Shown piece by piece: positions 48,087 to 57,505 of a stretch of DNA of 64,000 nt (position 1 is the first letter of the stretch; every line of letters starts with the position of its first letter). Position numbers and translations under genes: made by a program. The DNA is from Candidatus Accumulibacter appositus. GTDB lineage: Bacteria > Pseudomonadota > Gammaproteobacteria > Burkholderiales > Rhodocyclaceae. The stretch is from assembly GCA_000585055.1 (NCBI GenBank), contig JEMX01000011.1, positions 124,374 to 188,373 on the forward strand, read 5' to 3'. The notes beneath the pieces are model-generated. The model saw nothing but the letters and a program-made list of their open reading frames with translations, had not been told where the DNA came from and did no database searches.

Positions 48087-48281
48087 TCAACGACGCTTGC
48101 GGCGGCTGCATTGCCAGCAGCGGGCGCCGTACCAGACCGCGGTCCCTCCAGCGGAGATCAGCAATGCCTTGAGCAGCTCCATCTCGCCAGCGCTGAGGAC
48201 ATCCCAGGCGACGATCCCGACGAATATGCCGACACCTTCGGAAATCGGGATAGATGCCGAGGGTTCAGCCAAAACGTTCAA
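48087..48281 (-). CDS. Small hypothetical membrane protein
   Basis: A 64-residue frame opening with TTG. The middle is hydrophobic (ISEGVGIFVGIVAWDVL and LLKALLISAGGTAVWYG), giving one or two helices, and the end is basic (CWQCSRRKRR). It is followed by a minus-strand terminator, which supports transcription. The TTG overlaps the stop of an upstream 52-codon frame by 4 bases. No family recognised. Confidence 0.5.
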   Translation of the reverse strand: MNVLAEPSASIPISEGVGIFVGIVAWDVLSAGEMELLKALLISAGGTAVWYGARCWQCSRRKRR

Positions 48282-48436
48282 TTGCCGGCTGGCGCATACT
48301 GGCGCGTCGCCCCGCAGTCAGCCGAATGAAAGTCGCCATCAACGGCCAAGTGGCACACGCAAGCGGCTTCGCATACGAAGAAATGTTGGCGTGTGGCGGC
48401 AAAGAACCGCTCGCAGCTGAGTTTGAATTCGTTCAT
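48278..48436 (-). CDS. Possible small protein, 52 residues, cysteine-rich
   Basis: The ATG at 48436 is preceded by AAGGAAG at good spacing. The product has five cysteines (SCERF, FVCEAACVCHL, ADCGA) and no hydrophobic helix. Its stop overlaps the TTG start of the next frame (TTGA), as in coupled genes. It is short and unlike any family I know, so it may be chance; the ribosome binding site and coupling are the only support. Confidence 0.35.
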   Translation of the reverse strand: MNEFKLSCERFFAATRQHFFVCEAACVCHLAVDGDFHSADCGATRQYAPAGN

Positions 48437-48513
48437 TTGGTCTTCCTTCGTCGCGATTTAGGAGCAGGCGCTGATGATAGTGATACGCAACGCACCCGTC
48501 TGCAGTCATTGCG

Positions 48514-49920
48514 TCAGCTTTCGGTGACTCTTTGTGACAGCGGCCAGGCGAGCGTGAAACGGGCACCGCCAAGCGGCGACTCCGCGGCACTGGCATGGCC
48601 GCGATGTTGCTCCATGACCAACTGCACGATCGCCAAGCCAAGGCCGTAACCGCCGGTGGACCGGTCGCGCGATCGGTCGAGGCGGGTGAACGGCGAAAAA
48701 ACCCTTTCACGCTCGTCCGCTGGAATGCCGATTCCGTCGTCGTCGACATGCACCAGGATTTGCTCGCCGTTCACCTGTGCACTGATCCTGATTTTCCCTT
48801 GCGCATACTTCATGGCGTTGCGCAGCAGATTGGAAATCGCGTGCGGCATCGTCCGGCGATCGAGCTCGACGTAGAGCATCGACGGCAAGCTCGCGGTATC
48901 GACCTGCAGGTCGAGCTTACCTTCCAGCAAGCGGCTGGCCTCCACCTGCTCGTCAAGCCACGCAGCCAACTCCACGGCCGTGAGCTGCAGATCAGGTTGC
49001 TCACGGCCGAAACGCGCATAGGTCAGACTGGCGTCGATCAGGCCGTCGAGTTCATCGAGGTCCGCCTCCATCGTACGCCACAGACGCTCGCGATCGGCCG
49101 GCACTTCGGAAGCGGCCAGCATCTCGAGGGCAAAACGAATACGCGCGATGGGCGTGCGCAACTCATGCGAAATGGCACTCGACAATTCCTTCTGCGTGGC
49201 AATCAGCCGCTGGATACGTTCCGCCATGCCATTGAGCGTCTCGGCGAGCGGCCCGAAAGCGCTGCTGCGCATGGTTGGTGCGCGCGCCTCGAAAAGCCCC
49301 TCGCCGAGAGCTCGTGCCGTCTGCCGCATGGCCTCGAGGTCGCGCCAAACGGGATGCACCCAGAGCCAGACGACAATCGCCAGACAGACGCCAATCAGGC
49401 TCCAGGTCAGCAAACTGATGCGCAGGTCGAGTGGCATGCCGCGGTGGTACTCGGGATTGCGATCCGGCGAGATCGGACCCACGGCGAGGACCTGCGAGGT
49501 CTGCTTGAGCCGATGGTAGAGCACGTCGCCTTGAGCATCGATCGCCAGTTCGCCGTTGTCGAGTTTCTCGGCCTGTTTCGGCGGCAGATGCAGCGTCCAG
49601 CGCTCGACGATATCCAGCCGGTAGGCAAACTTCTGGTCGAGAGCAGCGATCGTCTGTGGCCATTTCGAACGCGGTTTGCGGAACAGCTCGTCTTCGATCA
49701 ACACAATGGTGCCGTGCATGAAGCGGCTGGTGTAATCGTCGGTAATACCCTTGACCGCTGTCGAAATGACGAAATCGGCGAAGATGGCAATGGCCACGAA
49801 AGAACCCATGACCAGCAGGTAGAAGTTGAAGAACAAGCGCGACAGGCTATAGCGCTCGCGCCACGGCGCCGGCGTATACGGCGCGAGGATCGACAGCAGT
49901 TTGCTGCTATTGCCAATCAT
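48514..49920 (-). CDS. Sensor histidine kinase, RstB-like
   Basis: A 468-residue two-pass kinase. Helices at about residues 26-48 (LFFNFYLLVMGSFVAIAIFA) and 165-188 enclose a periplasmic sensor domain of about 120 residues; HAMP, the H-box AISHELRTPIARIRFALEML, and ATPase motifs (NLLRNAMKYA, DDDGIGIP, GGYGLGLAIV) follow. The start MIGNSSKLLS overlaps the regulator gene by 14 bases. Signal unknown. Next to it, beyond the regulator, lies a divergent fatty acid desaturase gene. Confidence 0.92.
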   Translation of the reverse strand: MIGNSSKLLSILAPYTPAPWRERYSLSRLFFNFYLLVMGSFVAIAIFADFVISTAVKGITDDYTSRFMHGTIVLIEDELFRKPRSKWPQTIAALDQKFAYRLDIVERWTLHLPPKQAEKLDNGELAIDAQGDVLYHRLKQTSQVLAVGPISPDRNPEYHRGMPLDLRISLLTWSLIGVCLAIVVWLWVHPVWRDLEAMRQTARALGEGLFEARAPTMRSSAFGPLAETLNGMAERIQRLIATQKELSSAISHELRTPIARIRFALEMLAASEVPADRERLWRTMEADLDELDGLIDASLTYARFGREQPDLQLTAVELAAWLDEQVEASRLLEGKLDLQVDTASLPSMLYVELDRRTMPHAISNLLRNAMKYAQGKIRISAQVNGEQILVHVDDDGIGIPADERERVFSPFTRLDRSRDRSTGGYGLGLAIVQLVMEQHRGHASAAESPLGGARFTLAWPLSQRVTES

Positions 49921-50626
49921 GCTTGCTGAACAGGTAGCCCTTGCCGCGGACGGTCTTGATCCGTGTCGGGTTCTCTGGGTCATCACCGAGCTTACGGCGC
50001 AAGCGCGAAATCCGCGCGTCGATCGAACGATCAAGGCCGTCAAAACCGATGCCACGCAGTTCCTGCAGCAGATCGTCGCGTGACAGGACGTTGCCGGCGT
50101 GACGGGCAAGCAGCCACAGCAGATCGAACTCAGCGGTGGTCAGATCAATGCAGTCCGGCCCCAGGCAGGCGGTACGTGTTGCCTGACTGATGTGAAAGCT
50201 GCCAAAGGCAAGTTCGGCCGGCCGGCTCGCTTCGGCACGCGCATCGGCACCGCCCGCGCCGGCCGGCGAACGGCGCAACAGTGCCTTGACCCTGGCCAGC
50301 AACAGACGCGGCTGAACCGGCTTGGCGATGTAGTCGTCCGCTCCGAGTTCGAGGCCGAGGATCTGGTCGAAATCCTCGTCACGTGCGGTCAGCATCAGGA
50401 TCACCCCGTGGTAGCGGGCGCGCACGGCACGGCAGATCTCAAAGCCATCCTTGCCCGGCAGCATGACATCGAGAATTACCAGATCGGGCCGCTCAGCAAG
50501 AATGCGCGCCTCGGCAGCCTTGCCATCGCCCTCGATAAGCACGTCGAGATCGTTCTTGCGCAGGTACTCGGCCGTGAGTTCCGCGAGGCGCTCATCGTCC
50601 TCGACCAACAGGATTCGTGTCTTCAT
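49907..50626 (-). CDS. OmpR-family response regulator, RstA-like
   Basis: A 239-residue regulator. The receiver domain has the acidic pair EDDERL, the phosphoacceptor in LVILDVMLPGKDGFE and the conserved Lys in AKPVQP; the C-terminal winged helix has DLTTAEFDLLWLLARH and RSIDARISRLRRKLG. The start MKTRILLVEDD is standard; a longer version is spurious. It is co-translated with the kinase downstream and diverges from the desaturase gene with about 180 bases between. Confidence 0.94.
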   Translation of the reverse strand: MKTRILLVEDDERLAELTAEYLRKNDLDVLIEGDGKAAEARILAERPDLVILDVMLPGKDGFEICRAVRARYHGVILMLTARDEDFDQILGLELGADDYIAKPVQPRLLLARVKALLRRSPAGAGGADARAEASRPAELAFGSFHISQATRTACLGPDCIDLTTAEFDLLWLLARHAGNVLSRDDLLQELRGIGFDGLDRSIDARISRLRRKLGDDPENPTRIKTVRGKGYLFSKHDWQ

Positions 50627-50750
50627 GGCGCAATGATAGCGGGTTGTGGGTGGCGAACAAATGTGCGTCAACGATCGGCATCGAAACAACCGGCAGACAG
50701 CGGCAAGCAATGGCTTGAGCAAGGCGCCCTGCGACCTGCAGAGGCCTGTT

Positions 50751-50778
50751 TTGCTCTGCGCGCATATTGCCTTACAAT
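50751..50778 (+). promoter_or_regulatory. Sigma-70-type promoter of the desaturase gene
   Basis: TTGCTC (50751-50756) and TACAAT (50773-50778) are spaced by 16 bases and lie 28 bases before the desaturase ATG. This is a good match to a housekeeping promoter, within the 180-base region shared with the divergent regulator gene. Confidence 0.55.
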
Positions 50779-50806
50779 CGCAGGTTCGTCCCTTCGAGAG
50801 TGTTCA

Positions 50807-51970
50807 ATGTACGCTGGAATCGTCGACTGGCCTTGGTGGGCCTACGTGCTGGCAACCTTGGCTTTGACCCATGTAACCATCGCCTCGGTAACCATCTTCC
50901 TGCACCGCCATCAGGCGCATCGCGCGCTTGATCTGCATCCACTGGTGGCGCATTTCTTCCGTTGCTGGCTGTGGCTCACCACCGGCATGGTGACCAAGGA
51001 ATGGGCGGCGATCCATCGCAAGCATCATGGCAAGTGCGAAACTGCCGAGGACCCACACAGTCCCCAGGTGTATGGCATCCATCGCGTTCTTTGGGCGGGC
51101 GTCTTCTTGTACGTCAAGGAGGCGAGAAATACCGAGACCCTGCAACGTTACGGTCACGGAACGCCGAACGACTGGATCGAGAATCACCTCTACTCACCGT
51201 GGCACAAACTTGGCGTGGTGCTCATGCTGGCCATCGACATCGCCGTCTTCGGCGTTCTTGCCGGGCCGCTGATCTGGGCCGTGCAAGTGGTCTGGATTCC
51301 CTTCTGGGCGGCCGGTGTGATCAACGGTCTTGGCCATTTCTGGGGCTATCGCAATTTCAGCACCGAGGACGCCAGCACCAACCTCTCGCCATGGGGCATT
51401 CTGATCGGTGGCGAGGAGCTGCACAACAATCACCACGCCTTCCCCACATCCGCCAAGCTGTCGAATCGCTGGTACGAATTTGACATCGGCTGGCTCTATA
51501 TCCGCATCCTTGCAGCGCTGGGCCTGGCCCAGGTCAAGAAGGTGGCACCGAAACCCCGCCTGGGAAGCTTGCGACCGGTGGTCGACCTCGACACCTTGCA
51601 AGCGGTGATCACCAACCGCTACGACGTGCTCGCACGCTACACCCAGTCGCTGAAGCAGGTCTATCGCGAGGAAATCGGCAAGCGCCGGGACGGCAGTCGT
51701 TTCAAGGGCCTGAAGCCCTGGCTGGCCGAACATGCCGGTGACGTCCCGCAGGAATTGCGCGGGCGGCTGGAGTTGCTGCGCGGCGAAAGCCGTGCGCTGA
51801 GCACGCTCTACGCCATGCGCCAGGAGCTGGTGGCCATATGGGAACGTTCGAACGCTTCCCGCGAGCATTTGCTGAAGACGCTGCAGGACTGGTGCGAACG
51901 CGCCGAGAACTCGGGGGTCCGCCAACTGCAGGAGCTATCGATGCGCCTGCGCAGCTACGCTCCAGCCTGA
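50807..51970 (+). CDS. Fatty acid desaturase (acyl-CoA delta-9 type) with C-terminal extension
   Basis: A 387-residue membrane di-iron desaturase. Three histidine boxes are present: HRHQAH near residue 33, HRKHH near 69 and HNNHH near 206. Hydrophobic helices span residues 8-30 and 135-180. It introduces a double bond into saturated acyl chains and adjusts membrane fluidity. After the last box, about 110 extra residues form a charged helical tail (RLELLRGESRALSTLYAMRQ) not needed for catalysis. A longer upstream reading frame is the antisense of the regulator gene. Confidence 0.9.
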   Translation: MYAGIVDWPWWAYVLATLALTHVTIASVTIFLHRHQAHRALDLHPLVAHFFRCWLWLTTGMVTKEWAAIHRKHHGKCETAEDPHSPQVYGIHRVLWAGVFLYVKEARNTETLQRYGHGTPNDWIENHLYSPWHKLGVVLMLAIDIAVFGVLAGPLIWAVQVVWIPFWAAGVINGLGHFWGYRNFSTEDASTNLSPWGILIGGEELHNNHHAFPTSAKLSNRWYEFDIGWLYIRILAALGLAQVKKVAPKPRLGSLRPVVDLDTLQAVITNRYDVLARYTQSLKQVYREEIGKRRDGSRFKGLKPWLAEHAGDVPQELRGRLELLRGESRALSTLYAMRQELVAIWERSNASREHLLKTLQDWCERAENSGVRQLQELSMRLRSYAPA

Positions 51971-51986
51971 CCGCCAACTACCCTCG

Positions 51987-52475
51987 ATGCATCTCTCGCT
52001 GCGGGCCTGTTTCGGGCTGCTGGCCCTGTTCGCTGTCGGCCTGACCGGCGCCGGAATGCTGATCGGCGAGCTGATGCAACTGCAGCCCTGCCCCTTGTGC
52101 ATCTTTCAGCGCCTGCTCTATCTGCTGATCGCCGGCTTTGCCCTGTGCGGTGTACTGCTTACCGGCTGGTGGCGCGCCTGGGGAGTCCTGATCGGCTTGA
52201 CCGCCACCGGCGGACTGGGCACCGCCGCCTATCAGACCTGGCTACAGCTGAATCCGGAAAGCAGCCTAGCTTGCGGCTTCGGCGAGCCGACCGTCATCGA
52301 GCAGATCGTCAACTGGTTCGGCGTGCGCTGGCCGGACCTCTTCCTGGCCACCGGTTTCTGTTCGAGCAAGGACTGGGTTTTTCTCGGCCTGTCGATGGCC
52401 AACTGGTCGATCGTCTGCTTCCTGGCTTTCATGGTCGCTGCCGCGCAGTTGGTCGCCAAGGGCCAACGGCCCTGA
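51987..52475 (+). CDS. dsbB: Disulfide bond formation protein B
   Basis: A 162-residue four-helix inner-membrane protein that reoxidises DsbA and passes electrons to quinones. The first redox pair is in QPCPLCIFQR near residue 35; the second pair is in SLACGFGEP and ATGFCSSKDW. It begins 16 bases after the desaturase gene and may share its transcript. Full length, all catalytic cysteines present. Confidence 0.93.
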   Translation: MHLSLRACFGLLALFAVGLTGAGMLIGELMQLQPCPLCIFQRLLYLLIAGFALCGVLLTGWWRAWGVLIGLTATGGLGTAAYQTWLQLNPESSLACGFGEPTVIEQIVNWFGVRWPDLFLATGFCSSKDWVFLGLSMANWSIVCFLAFMVAAAQLVAKGQRP

Positions 52476-52539
52476 GAAATCGCCTGACAGCGCCGTAAGC
52501 CCGTCACTCACTCCATCCTTGCGCAGACGCCGTGCCCGT

Positions 52540-53004
52540 TCAGGAGCGGCCGGTGCTGCCGAAACCACCTTCGCCGCGCGAACTGGCGGCGAAATCCTCG
52601 ACGACCTTGAACGCCACACGCAAGACTGGGACCACAACCAGCTGCGCCAGGCGTTCGAGCGGTTGCAGGGTGAAGGCTTCGCTGCCACGGTTCCAGGTCG
52701 AAACCAGCAACTCCCCCTGATAATCGGAATCGATCAAGCCGACGAGATTGCCAAGGACGATACCGTGCTTATGCCCAAGCCCCGAACGCGGCAGGATCAT
52801 CGCCGCCAGACCGGGGTCGGCAAGATGAATCGCCATTCCGGTCGGAATCAGCACCGTTTCGCCCGGCTTGATTTCTATCGCGGCGGCGATACAGGCGCGC
52901 AGATCCAGTCCGGCCGAGCCGCCGCTGGCGTAGTGCGGCGGCGTATCGCCCAGCCGCGGGTCGAGCAGCTTGACGTCGACCGACACCTCAGCTGCGCCGT
53001 TCAT
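52540..53004 (-). CDS. dut: Deoxyuridine 5'-triphosphate nucleotidohydrolase
   Basis: A 154-residue trimeric dUTPase that keeps uracil out of DNA and supplies dUMP. Family motifs: [47 protein letters not shown] and the C-terminal [10 protein letters not shown] phosphate loop. Its ATG overlaps the coaBC stop by 4 bases, so the two are coupled. This coaBC-dut order is usual in proteobacteria. Confidence 0.97.
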   Translation of the reverse strand: MNGAAEVSVDVKLLDPRLGDTPPHYASGGSAGLDLRACIAAAIEIKPGETVLIPTGMAIHLADPGLAAMILPRSGLGHKHGIVLGNLVGLIDSDYQGELLVSTWNRGSEAFTLQPLERLAQLVVVPVLRVAFKVVEDFAASSRGEGGFGSTGRS

Positions 53005-54197
53005 TGTGCTTTCCCCAAGAGCTGCGCAATGCGCGCCACCAGCTGCCGCGCCAGATCGATTTTCGGCGCTGGCGCGAGCGGATGCTGGCCGTCATCGTCG
53101 AACAGAATCAGCGTGTTCTGATCACCCGCGAAACCGTCCTGAATCAGGTTGCCGACGATCAAGGGGATTTTCTTGCTGCGTCGCTTGCTTTCCGCGTACT
53201 CGGCGAGGTTCTCGCTTTCGGCTGCAAAGCCCACGCACAGTGGCGCCGTGGGCAGCGCGGCGACTTCGCCGAGGATGTCCGGATTGGCGACCAGCTCAAT
53301 GCTCGGTGGCGAGGCCTGCTGGCGTTTCTTGATTTTCTGCGCGACGACCCGTGCCGGCCGGTAGTCGGCAACAGCCGCTACAGCGATGAAGACATCGTTC
53401 TCGGCGACCAGATCATGGACTGCAGCGTGCATCTGCAAAGCGCTGGTCACGGAAACGCGCCTGACTCCCGCCGGACAGGCCAGTGCGACGGGCCCGGAAA
53501 CCAGCGTCACCCGAGCCCCCGCCTCGTGCGCCGCGCGGCCGATCGCATAGCCCATCTTGCCGCTCGACAGATTGGTGATGCCGCGTACCGGATCGATGGC
53601 CTCGAAAGTCGGGCCGGCGGTGAGCAGTACACGCTTGCCTGCCAGCAGCTTCGGTTGAAAGTGCGCGACCAGTGCATCGCGGATCTCTTCCGCTTCCAGC
53701 ATTCGCCCGGGTCCGCTTTCGCCGCAGGCCTGATCGCCGCTGCCCGGACCGACGATGAACACGCCGTCGCTGCGCAGTGTCGCAAGGTTGCGCACGGTGG
53801 CCGGGTTATCCCACATCTGCCGATTCATCGCCGGCGCCACCAGCAAGGGACAGTCGCGCGCCAGAAGCAGGGTTGTGAGCAGATCGTCGGCCAGGCCATT
53901 GGCAAGTTTGGCGAGGAAATCGGCAGACGCGGGAGCGACCAGCAGCAGGTCGGCGGCCCGCGAGAGATCGATGTGCGCCATGTTGTTGGCTACCCGCGGA
54001 TCCCATTGGTCGGTAAAGACCGGCTGGCCGGAAAGCGCCTGAAACGTGACCGGGGTGACGAAATGCGTCGCTGCTGCGCTCATCACCACCTGCACGCCGG
54101 CGCCCTCCTTGACCAGCAGGCGAACCAATTCGGCCGCCTTGTAGGCGGCAATGCCGCCAGTGACGCCGAGGACGATACGTTTTCCCGCGAGTTCCAT
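53001..54197 (-). CDS. coaBC: Bifunctional phosphopantothenoylcysteine decarboxylase/synthase
   Basis: A 398-residue coenzyme A synthesis enzyme. The N-terminal CoaC part begins [19 protein letters not shown] and has the catalytic His in [13 protein letters not shown] and the active Cys in [13 protein letters not shown]. From about residue 188 the CoaB part follows ([32 protein letters not shown]-dependent ligase). Both halves are complete. It diverges from mutL with about 235 bases between. Confidence 0.96.
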   Translation of the reverse strand: MELAGKRIVLGVTGGIAAYKAAELVRLLVKEGAGVQVVMSAAATHFVTPVTFQALSGQPVFTDQWDPRVANNMAHIDLSRAADLLLVAPASADFLAKLANGLADDLLTTLLLARDCPLLVAPAMNRQMWDNPATVRNLATLRSDGVFIVGPGSGDQACGESGPGRMLEAEEIRDALVAHFQPKLLAGKRVLLTAGPTFEAIDPVRGITNLSSGKMGYAIGRAAHEAGARVTLVSGPVALACPAGVRRVSVTSALQMHAAVHDLVAENDVFIAVAAVADYRPARVVAQKIKKRQQASPPSIELVANPDILGEVAALPTAPLCVGFAAESENLAEYAESKRRSKKIPLIVGNLIQDGFAGDQNTLILFDDDGQHPLAPAPKIDLARQLVARIAQLLGKAQ

Positions 54198-54432
54198 GCG
54201 CTTTGCTCTTGATTTTTTACCGTGAAAGTCGCGCCCGCGACCAAAGAACCTCCCTTCTTTCCCACGCGTGAGAAGAGCCAGGGGTTTCTCGACAGGTCAT
54301 GAGCGCTTGGATTTGTCTGGCGGCACATTCTACTGGAGAAGATTGCTCGACGGCGATCAGTGACCACCCGCTGGACAAGCGGAGAGAGCGGGCGGTTCAC
54401 TTCCGGCCTGGCGGGCGTGGGATAATCGGCGC

Positions 54433-56352
54433 ATGCTCGCAACACCCGCCACGCCGGCAATGACCACCATCCAGCTGCTGCCCGATCTGCTGATCAGTCA
54501 GATCGCCGCTGGCGAAGTCGTCGACCGACCGGCTTCAGTGCTCAAGGAGCTGCTCGAAAACGCGCTCGACGCGGGCAGTGCGACGATTCAAATCCAGCTC
54601 GAAGAAGGTGGCGTCAAGCTGATCCGCGTCAGCGACGACGGTGCCGGCATCGCGCGCGACGAACTGGCCCTCGCTCTCACCCGCCACGCGACCTCAAAGA
54701 TCGGCTCGCTCGAGGATCTCGAACGCGTCGGCACGCTCGGCTTTCGTGGCGAAGCGCTGGCTTCGGTCGCCGGTGTCGCGCGGGTCACGCTGACCAGCCG
54801 TAGGCGCAAGGAGAGCGATGATCGTGGCGACGAGGCTGGCAAGCACGGCGACGACAGCGCCACAGCGCACGCCTGGCGGCTCAGCGCCGAACAGGGGGCG
54901 GCACCCGAGCCAGCCGCTCTGCTCGCCGGCACGGTGGTCGAAATGCGCGACCTCTACTACAACACGCCCGCTCGCCGCAAATTCCTCAAGTCCGAGGCGA
55001 CCGAATTTGCGCACTGCGCCGAGGCGGTCAAGCGCATTGCGTTGGCGCACCCGGAAGTTGCCTTCACGCTGTCGCACAACGGCCGCGTCAGCCTGCACCT
55101 GAAGAAAAGCGACGCCCGCGCCCGTGTCGGGGCGATCGTCGGCGATGACTTTCTGGCCGAGGCACGGCCCCTCGATGTGCTCGCCGGACCGCTGCGCGTC
55201 ACCGGCTTCTGTGCACTGCCGGCCTACTCGCGAGCACGCAATGACGCCCAGTATTGCTACGTCAACGGCCGCTTCGTGCGCGACAAGCTACTGGTGCATG
55301 CCCTGCGCGAGGCCTACCAGGACCAGCTGCATGGCAGCCGTTACCCGGCCTACTGCGTCTTCCTGGCAATCGACCCGGCCACGGTCGACGTCAATGTACA
55401 TCCGCAGAAAACCGAAGTCCGCTTCCGCGATGCGCGCGCCGTGCACCAGTTCATCTTTCACGCCGTGCAACGCATGCTGGCGAGTCCGCTGGCCACCACG
55501 AGCAGCGCTGCAGCACCGCAAGCGCCATGGGCCGAGCAGTCGCGCTGGCCCCAAGGTCGCACGGGCCCGAGCGCGCCCGCAAGCGGCGAATCTTCGTACG
55601 GCGCCCGGACTCCCTCCCAGGGTTCGCTGCACGTCGCTGAGCCGCGCCCCGCCGGCGCGGCCAGCAGCGCCAGCGCCAGCGCCTACCTCGCCTTCGTCGG
55701 CACGGCACAGCCGCGGGACGGCGGCCAGGCCGAAGCACTATCCGACTCGACCGCCCCGGAGGCAGGCGGACCGCCACTCGGCTACGCCCTCGCGCAACTG
55801 CACGGCATTTATATCCTGGCGCAAAACAGTCATGGCTTGGTCGTCGTGGACATGCACGCCGCCCATGAGCGCATCCTCTACGAGAAACTGAAGCTGGCTC
55901 TTTCCGGCCAGCAAGTCGCCACCCAGGCGTTGCTGATTCCAGCGGTTTTCAACGCCGAAGCGGTGGACATCGCCGCTGCCGAGGAGCACGCCGACGCGCT
56001 GCGGCAGCTTGGCTTCGATCTGGCGCCGATGGGGCCTCGTCAGCTCGCCGTCAGATGCGTTCCGGCGCTGCTCCAGGGCGCTGACCCGACAAGCCTGGCG
56101 CGCTCGCTGCTCGACGAACTGCGCGAGTACGGCGTCAGCCAGCTACTCACCGCACGCCGTAACGAGTTCCTCGCCAGCATGGCCTGCCACGGCGCCGTAC
56201 GCGCTCGTCGCCTGCTGTCGATCGCCGAGATGAATGCCCTGCTTCGGCAAATGGAGGAAACCGAACGTGGCGACCAGTGCAATCACGGCCGTCCGACCTG
56301 GACGCAGCTGAGCATGGCCGAGCTCGACCGCCACTTCCTGCGCGGCCGCTGA
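54433..56352 (+). CDS. mutL: DNA mismatch repair protein MutL
   Basis: A 639-residue protein. The N-terminal GHKL ATPase has [25 protein letters not shown] and [13 protein letters not shown]; a variable Pro/Ala/Ser linker follows (about residues 350-450). The C-terminal dimerisation domain contains [12 protein letters not shown] at 473-484, the metal-binding endonuclease motif found in MutL of bacteria that lack MutH. This protein is therefore predicted to nick DNA itself. GTG-started miaA begins 3 bases after the stop. Confidence 0.96.
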   Translation: MLATPATPAMTTIQLLPDLLISQIAAGEVVDRPASVLKELLENALDAGSATIQIQLEEGGVKLIRVSDDGAGIARDELALALTRHATSKIGSLEDLERVGTLGFRGEALASVAGVARVTLTSRRRKESDDRGDEAGKHGDDSATAHAWRLSAEQGAAPEPAALLAGTVVEMRDLYYNTPARRKFLKSEATEFAHCAEAVKRIALAHPEVAFTLSHNGRVSLHLKKSDARARVGAIVGDDFLAEARPLDVLAGPLRVTGFCALPAYSRARNDAQYCYVNGRFVRDKLLVHALREAYQDQLHGSRYPAYCVFLAIDPATVDVNVHPQKTEVRFRDARAVHQFIFHAVQRMLASPLATTSSAAAPQAPWAEQSRWPQGRTGPSAPASGESSYGARTPSQGSLHVAEPRPAGAASSASASAYLAFVGTAQPRDGGQAEALSDSTAPEAGGPPLGYALAQLHGIYILAQNSHGLVVVDMHAAHERILYEKLKLALSGQQVATQALLIPAVFNAEAVDIAAAEEHADALRQLGFDLAPMGPRQLAVRCVPALLQGADPTSLARSLLDELREYGVSQLLTARRNEFLASMACHGAVRARRLLSIAEMNALLRQMEETERGDQCNHGRPTWTQLSMAELDRHFLRGR

Positions 56353-56354
56353 GC

Positions 56355-57305
56355 GTGTCCGCCACGATTAGCGACAAGCTACCGCCCGCGATCCTGCTGA
56401 TGGGGCCGACCGCCAGCGGAAAGACCGCGGTGGCTATGGCTCTCGCACGGCGTTTCCCCGTCGAACTGATCAGCGTCGATTCGGCGCAGGTCTTTCGCGA
56501 CATGAATATCGGTACCGCCAAGCCCGACGCAGCGACCCTGGCTGAATTCCCGCATCACCTAGTCGACCTGATTCCGCCGACCGAAGCCTACTCTGCCGCA
56601 CGCTTTCGCACCGACGCGCTGGCGGCGATGGCCGAGATCAGTGCGCGCGGCCATGTGCCGCTGCTCGTCGGCGGCACCATGCTCTACTTCAAGGCGCTGA
56701 TCGAAGGCCTGGCCGAGCTTCCGCAAGCCGATCCAGCCACGCGCGCGGCGATCGACCGCGACGCCGCCAGCCGCGGCTGGCCTGCGCTGCACGCCGAGCT
56801 CACGCAGATCGACCCGGCAACGGCAGCGCGCCTGCACAGCACCGATGCACAGCGGATCCAGCGCGCGCTCGAAATATTCCATCTCAGCGGCCGTCCGCTG
56901 TCGGCGCTACTCGCCGCGAGCGAGAAGCAGCGCACGGCTTACCAGTTCACGGCCATCGGTCTGCTGCCATCCGACCGCAGCGTCCTGCACCAGCGCATCG
57001 CCGAGCGCTTTGCCACCATGCTCGCCGCCGGCCTGGAAGCCGAAGTGGCAATGTTGCGCGAGCGCTACCCCTTGCACGCGGCGCTGCCATCGATGCGCTG
57101 TGTCGGCTACCGGCAGGTGTGGGAAGTACAGGATGGCCTGTTGCCACGCCACGACCTGCGCGACCACGGCATCTTTGCGACCCGCCAGTTGGCCAAGCGC
57201 CAGATCACCTGGCTCAGGAACACGCTGCGCCCACAGACCGTCGACTGCCTCGCGGCCGACGCCGACGACCGCGTCGCTAGATTGCTCGGGAAAACCCTAA
57301 TCTGA
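56355..57305 (+). CDS. miaA: tRNA dimethylallyltransferase
   Basis: A 316-residue enzyme that adds a dimethylallyl group to A37 of tRNAs reading codons that begin with U. The P-loop [32 protein letters not shown], and the catalytic [11 protein letters not shown] region are present. GTG at 56355 is the best start (VSATISDK, translated Met). The longer frame upstream lies within mutL and is not real. mutL-miaA is a common gene pair (with hfq next in enterics; here hfq is elsewhere). Confidence 0.96.
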   Translation: MSATISDKLPPAILLMGPTASGKTAVAMALARRFPVELISVDSAQVFRDMNIGTAKPDAATLAEFPHHLVDLIPPTEAYSAARFRTDALAAMAEISARGHVPLLVGGTMLYFKALIEGLAELPQADPATRAAIDRDAASRGWPALHAELTQIDPATAARLHSTDAQRIQRALEIFHLSGRPLSALLAASEKQRTAYQFTAIGLLPSDRSVLHQRIAERFATMLAAGLEAEVAMLRERYPLHAALPSMRCVGYRQVWEVQDGLLPRHDLRDHGIFATRQLAKRQITWLRNTLRPQTVDCLAADADDRVARLLGKTLI

Positions 57306-57505
57306 GCGGGCTTCGTGCAGCCCAGATCCGATCGCTCGCCCGACTCTTGCGGATGGCACCGAGAACGGCGTCAAGATCCTTGTAGTCCGATTCACGTAGG
57401 TGAAATTGCGGAACCCCACACACGGGCCAAAGCGGCGCGCCGCCCTTGCTCAAGGAGGCTATCGATCCCGAACAAAGTCACGTCACCGTTGGGCCAGGCT
57501 GCGTT

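Noticed and set aside
50099..50806. N-terminal extension of the desaturase gene by 236 codons
   Set aside because: It is antisense to the response regulator; the desaturase begins properly at 50807 after a good promoter.
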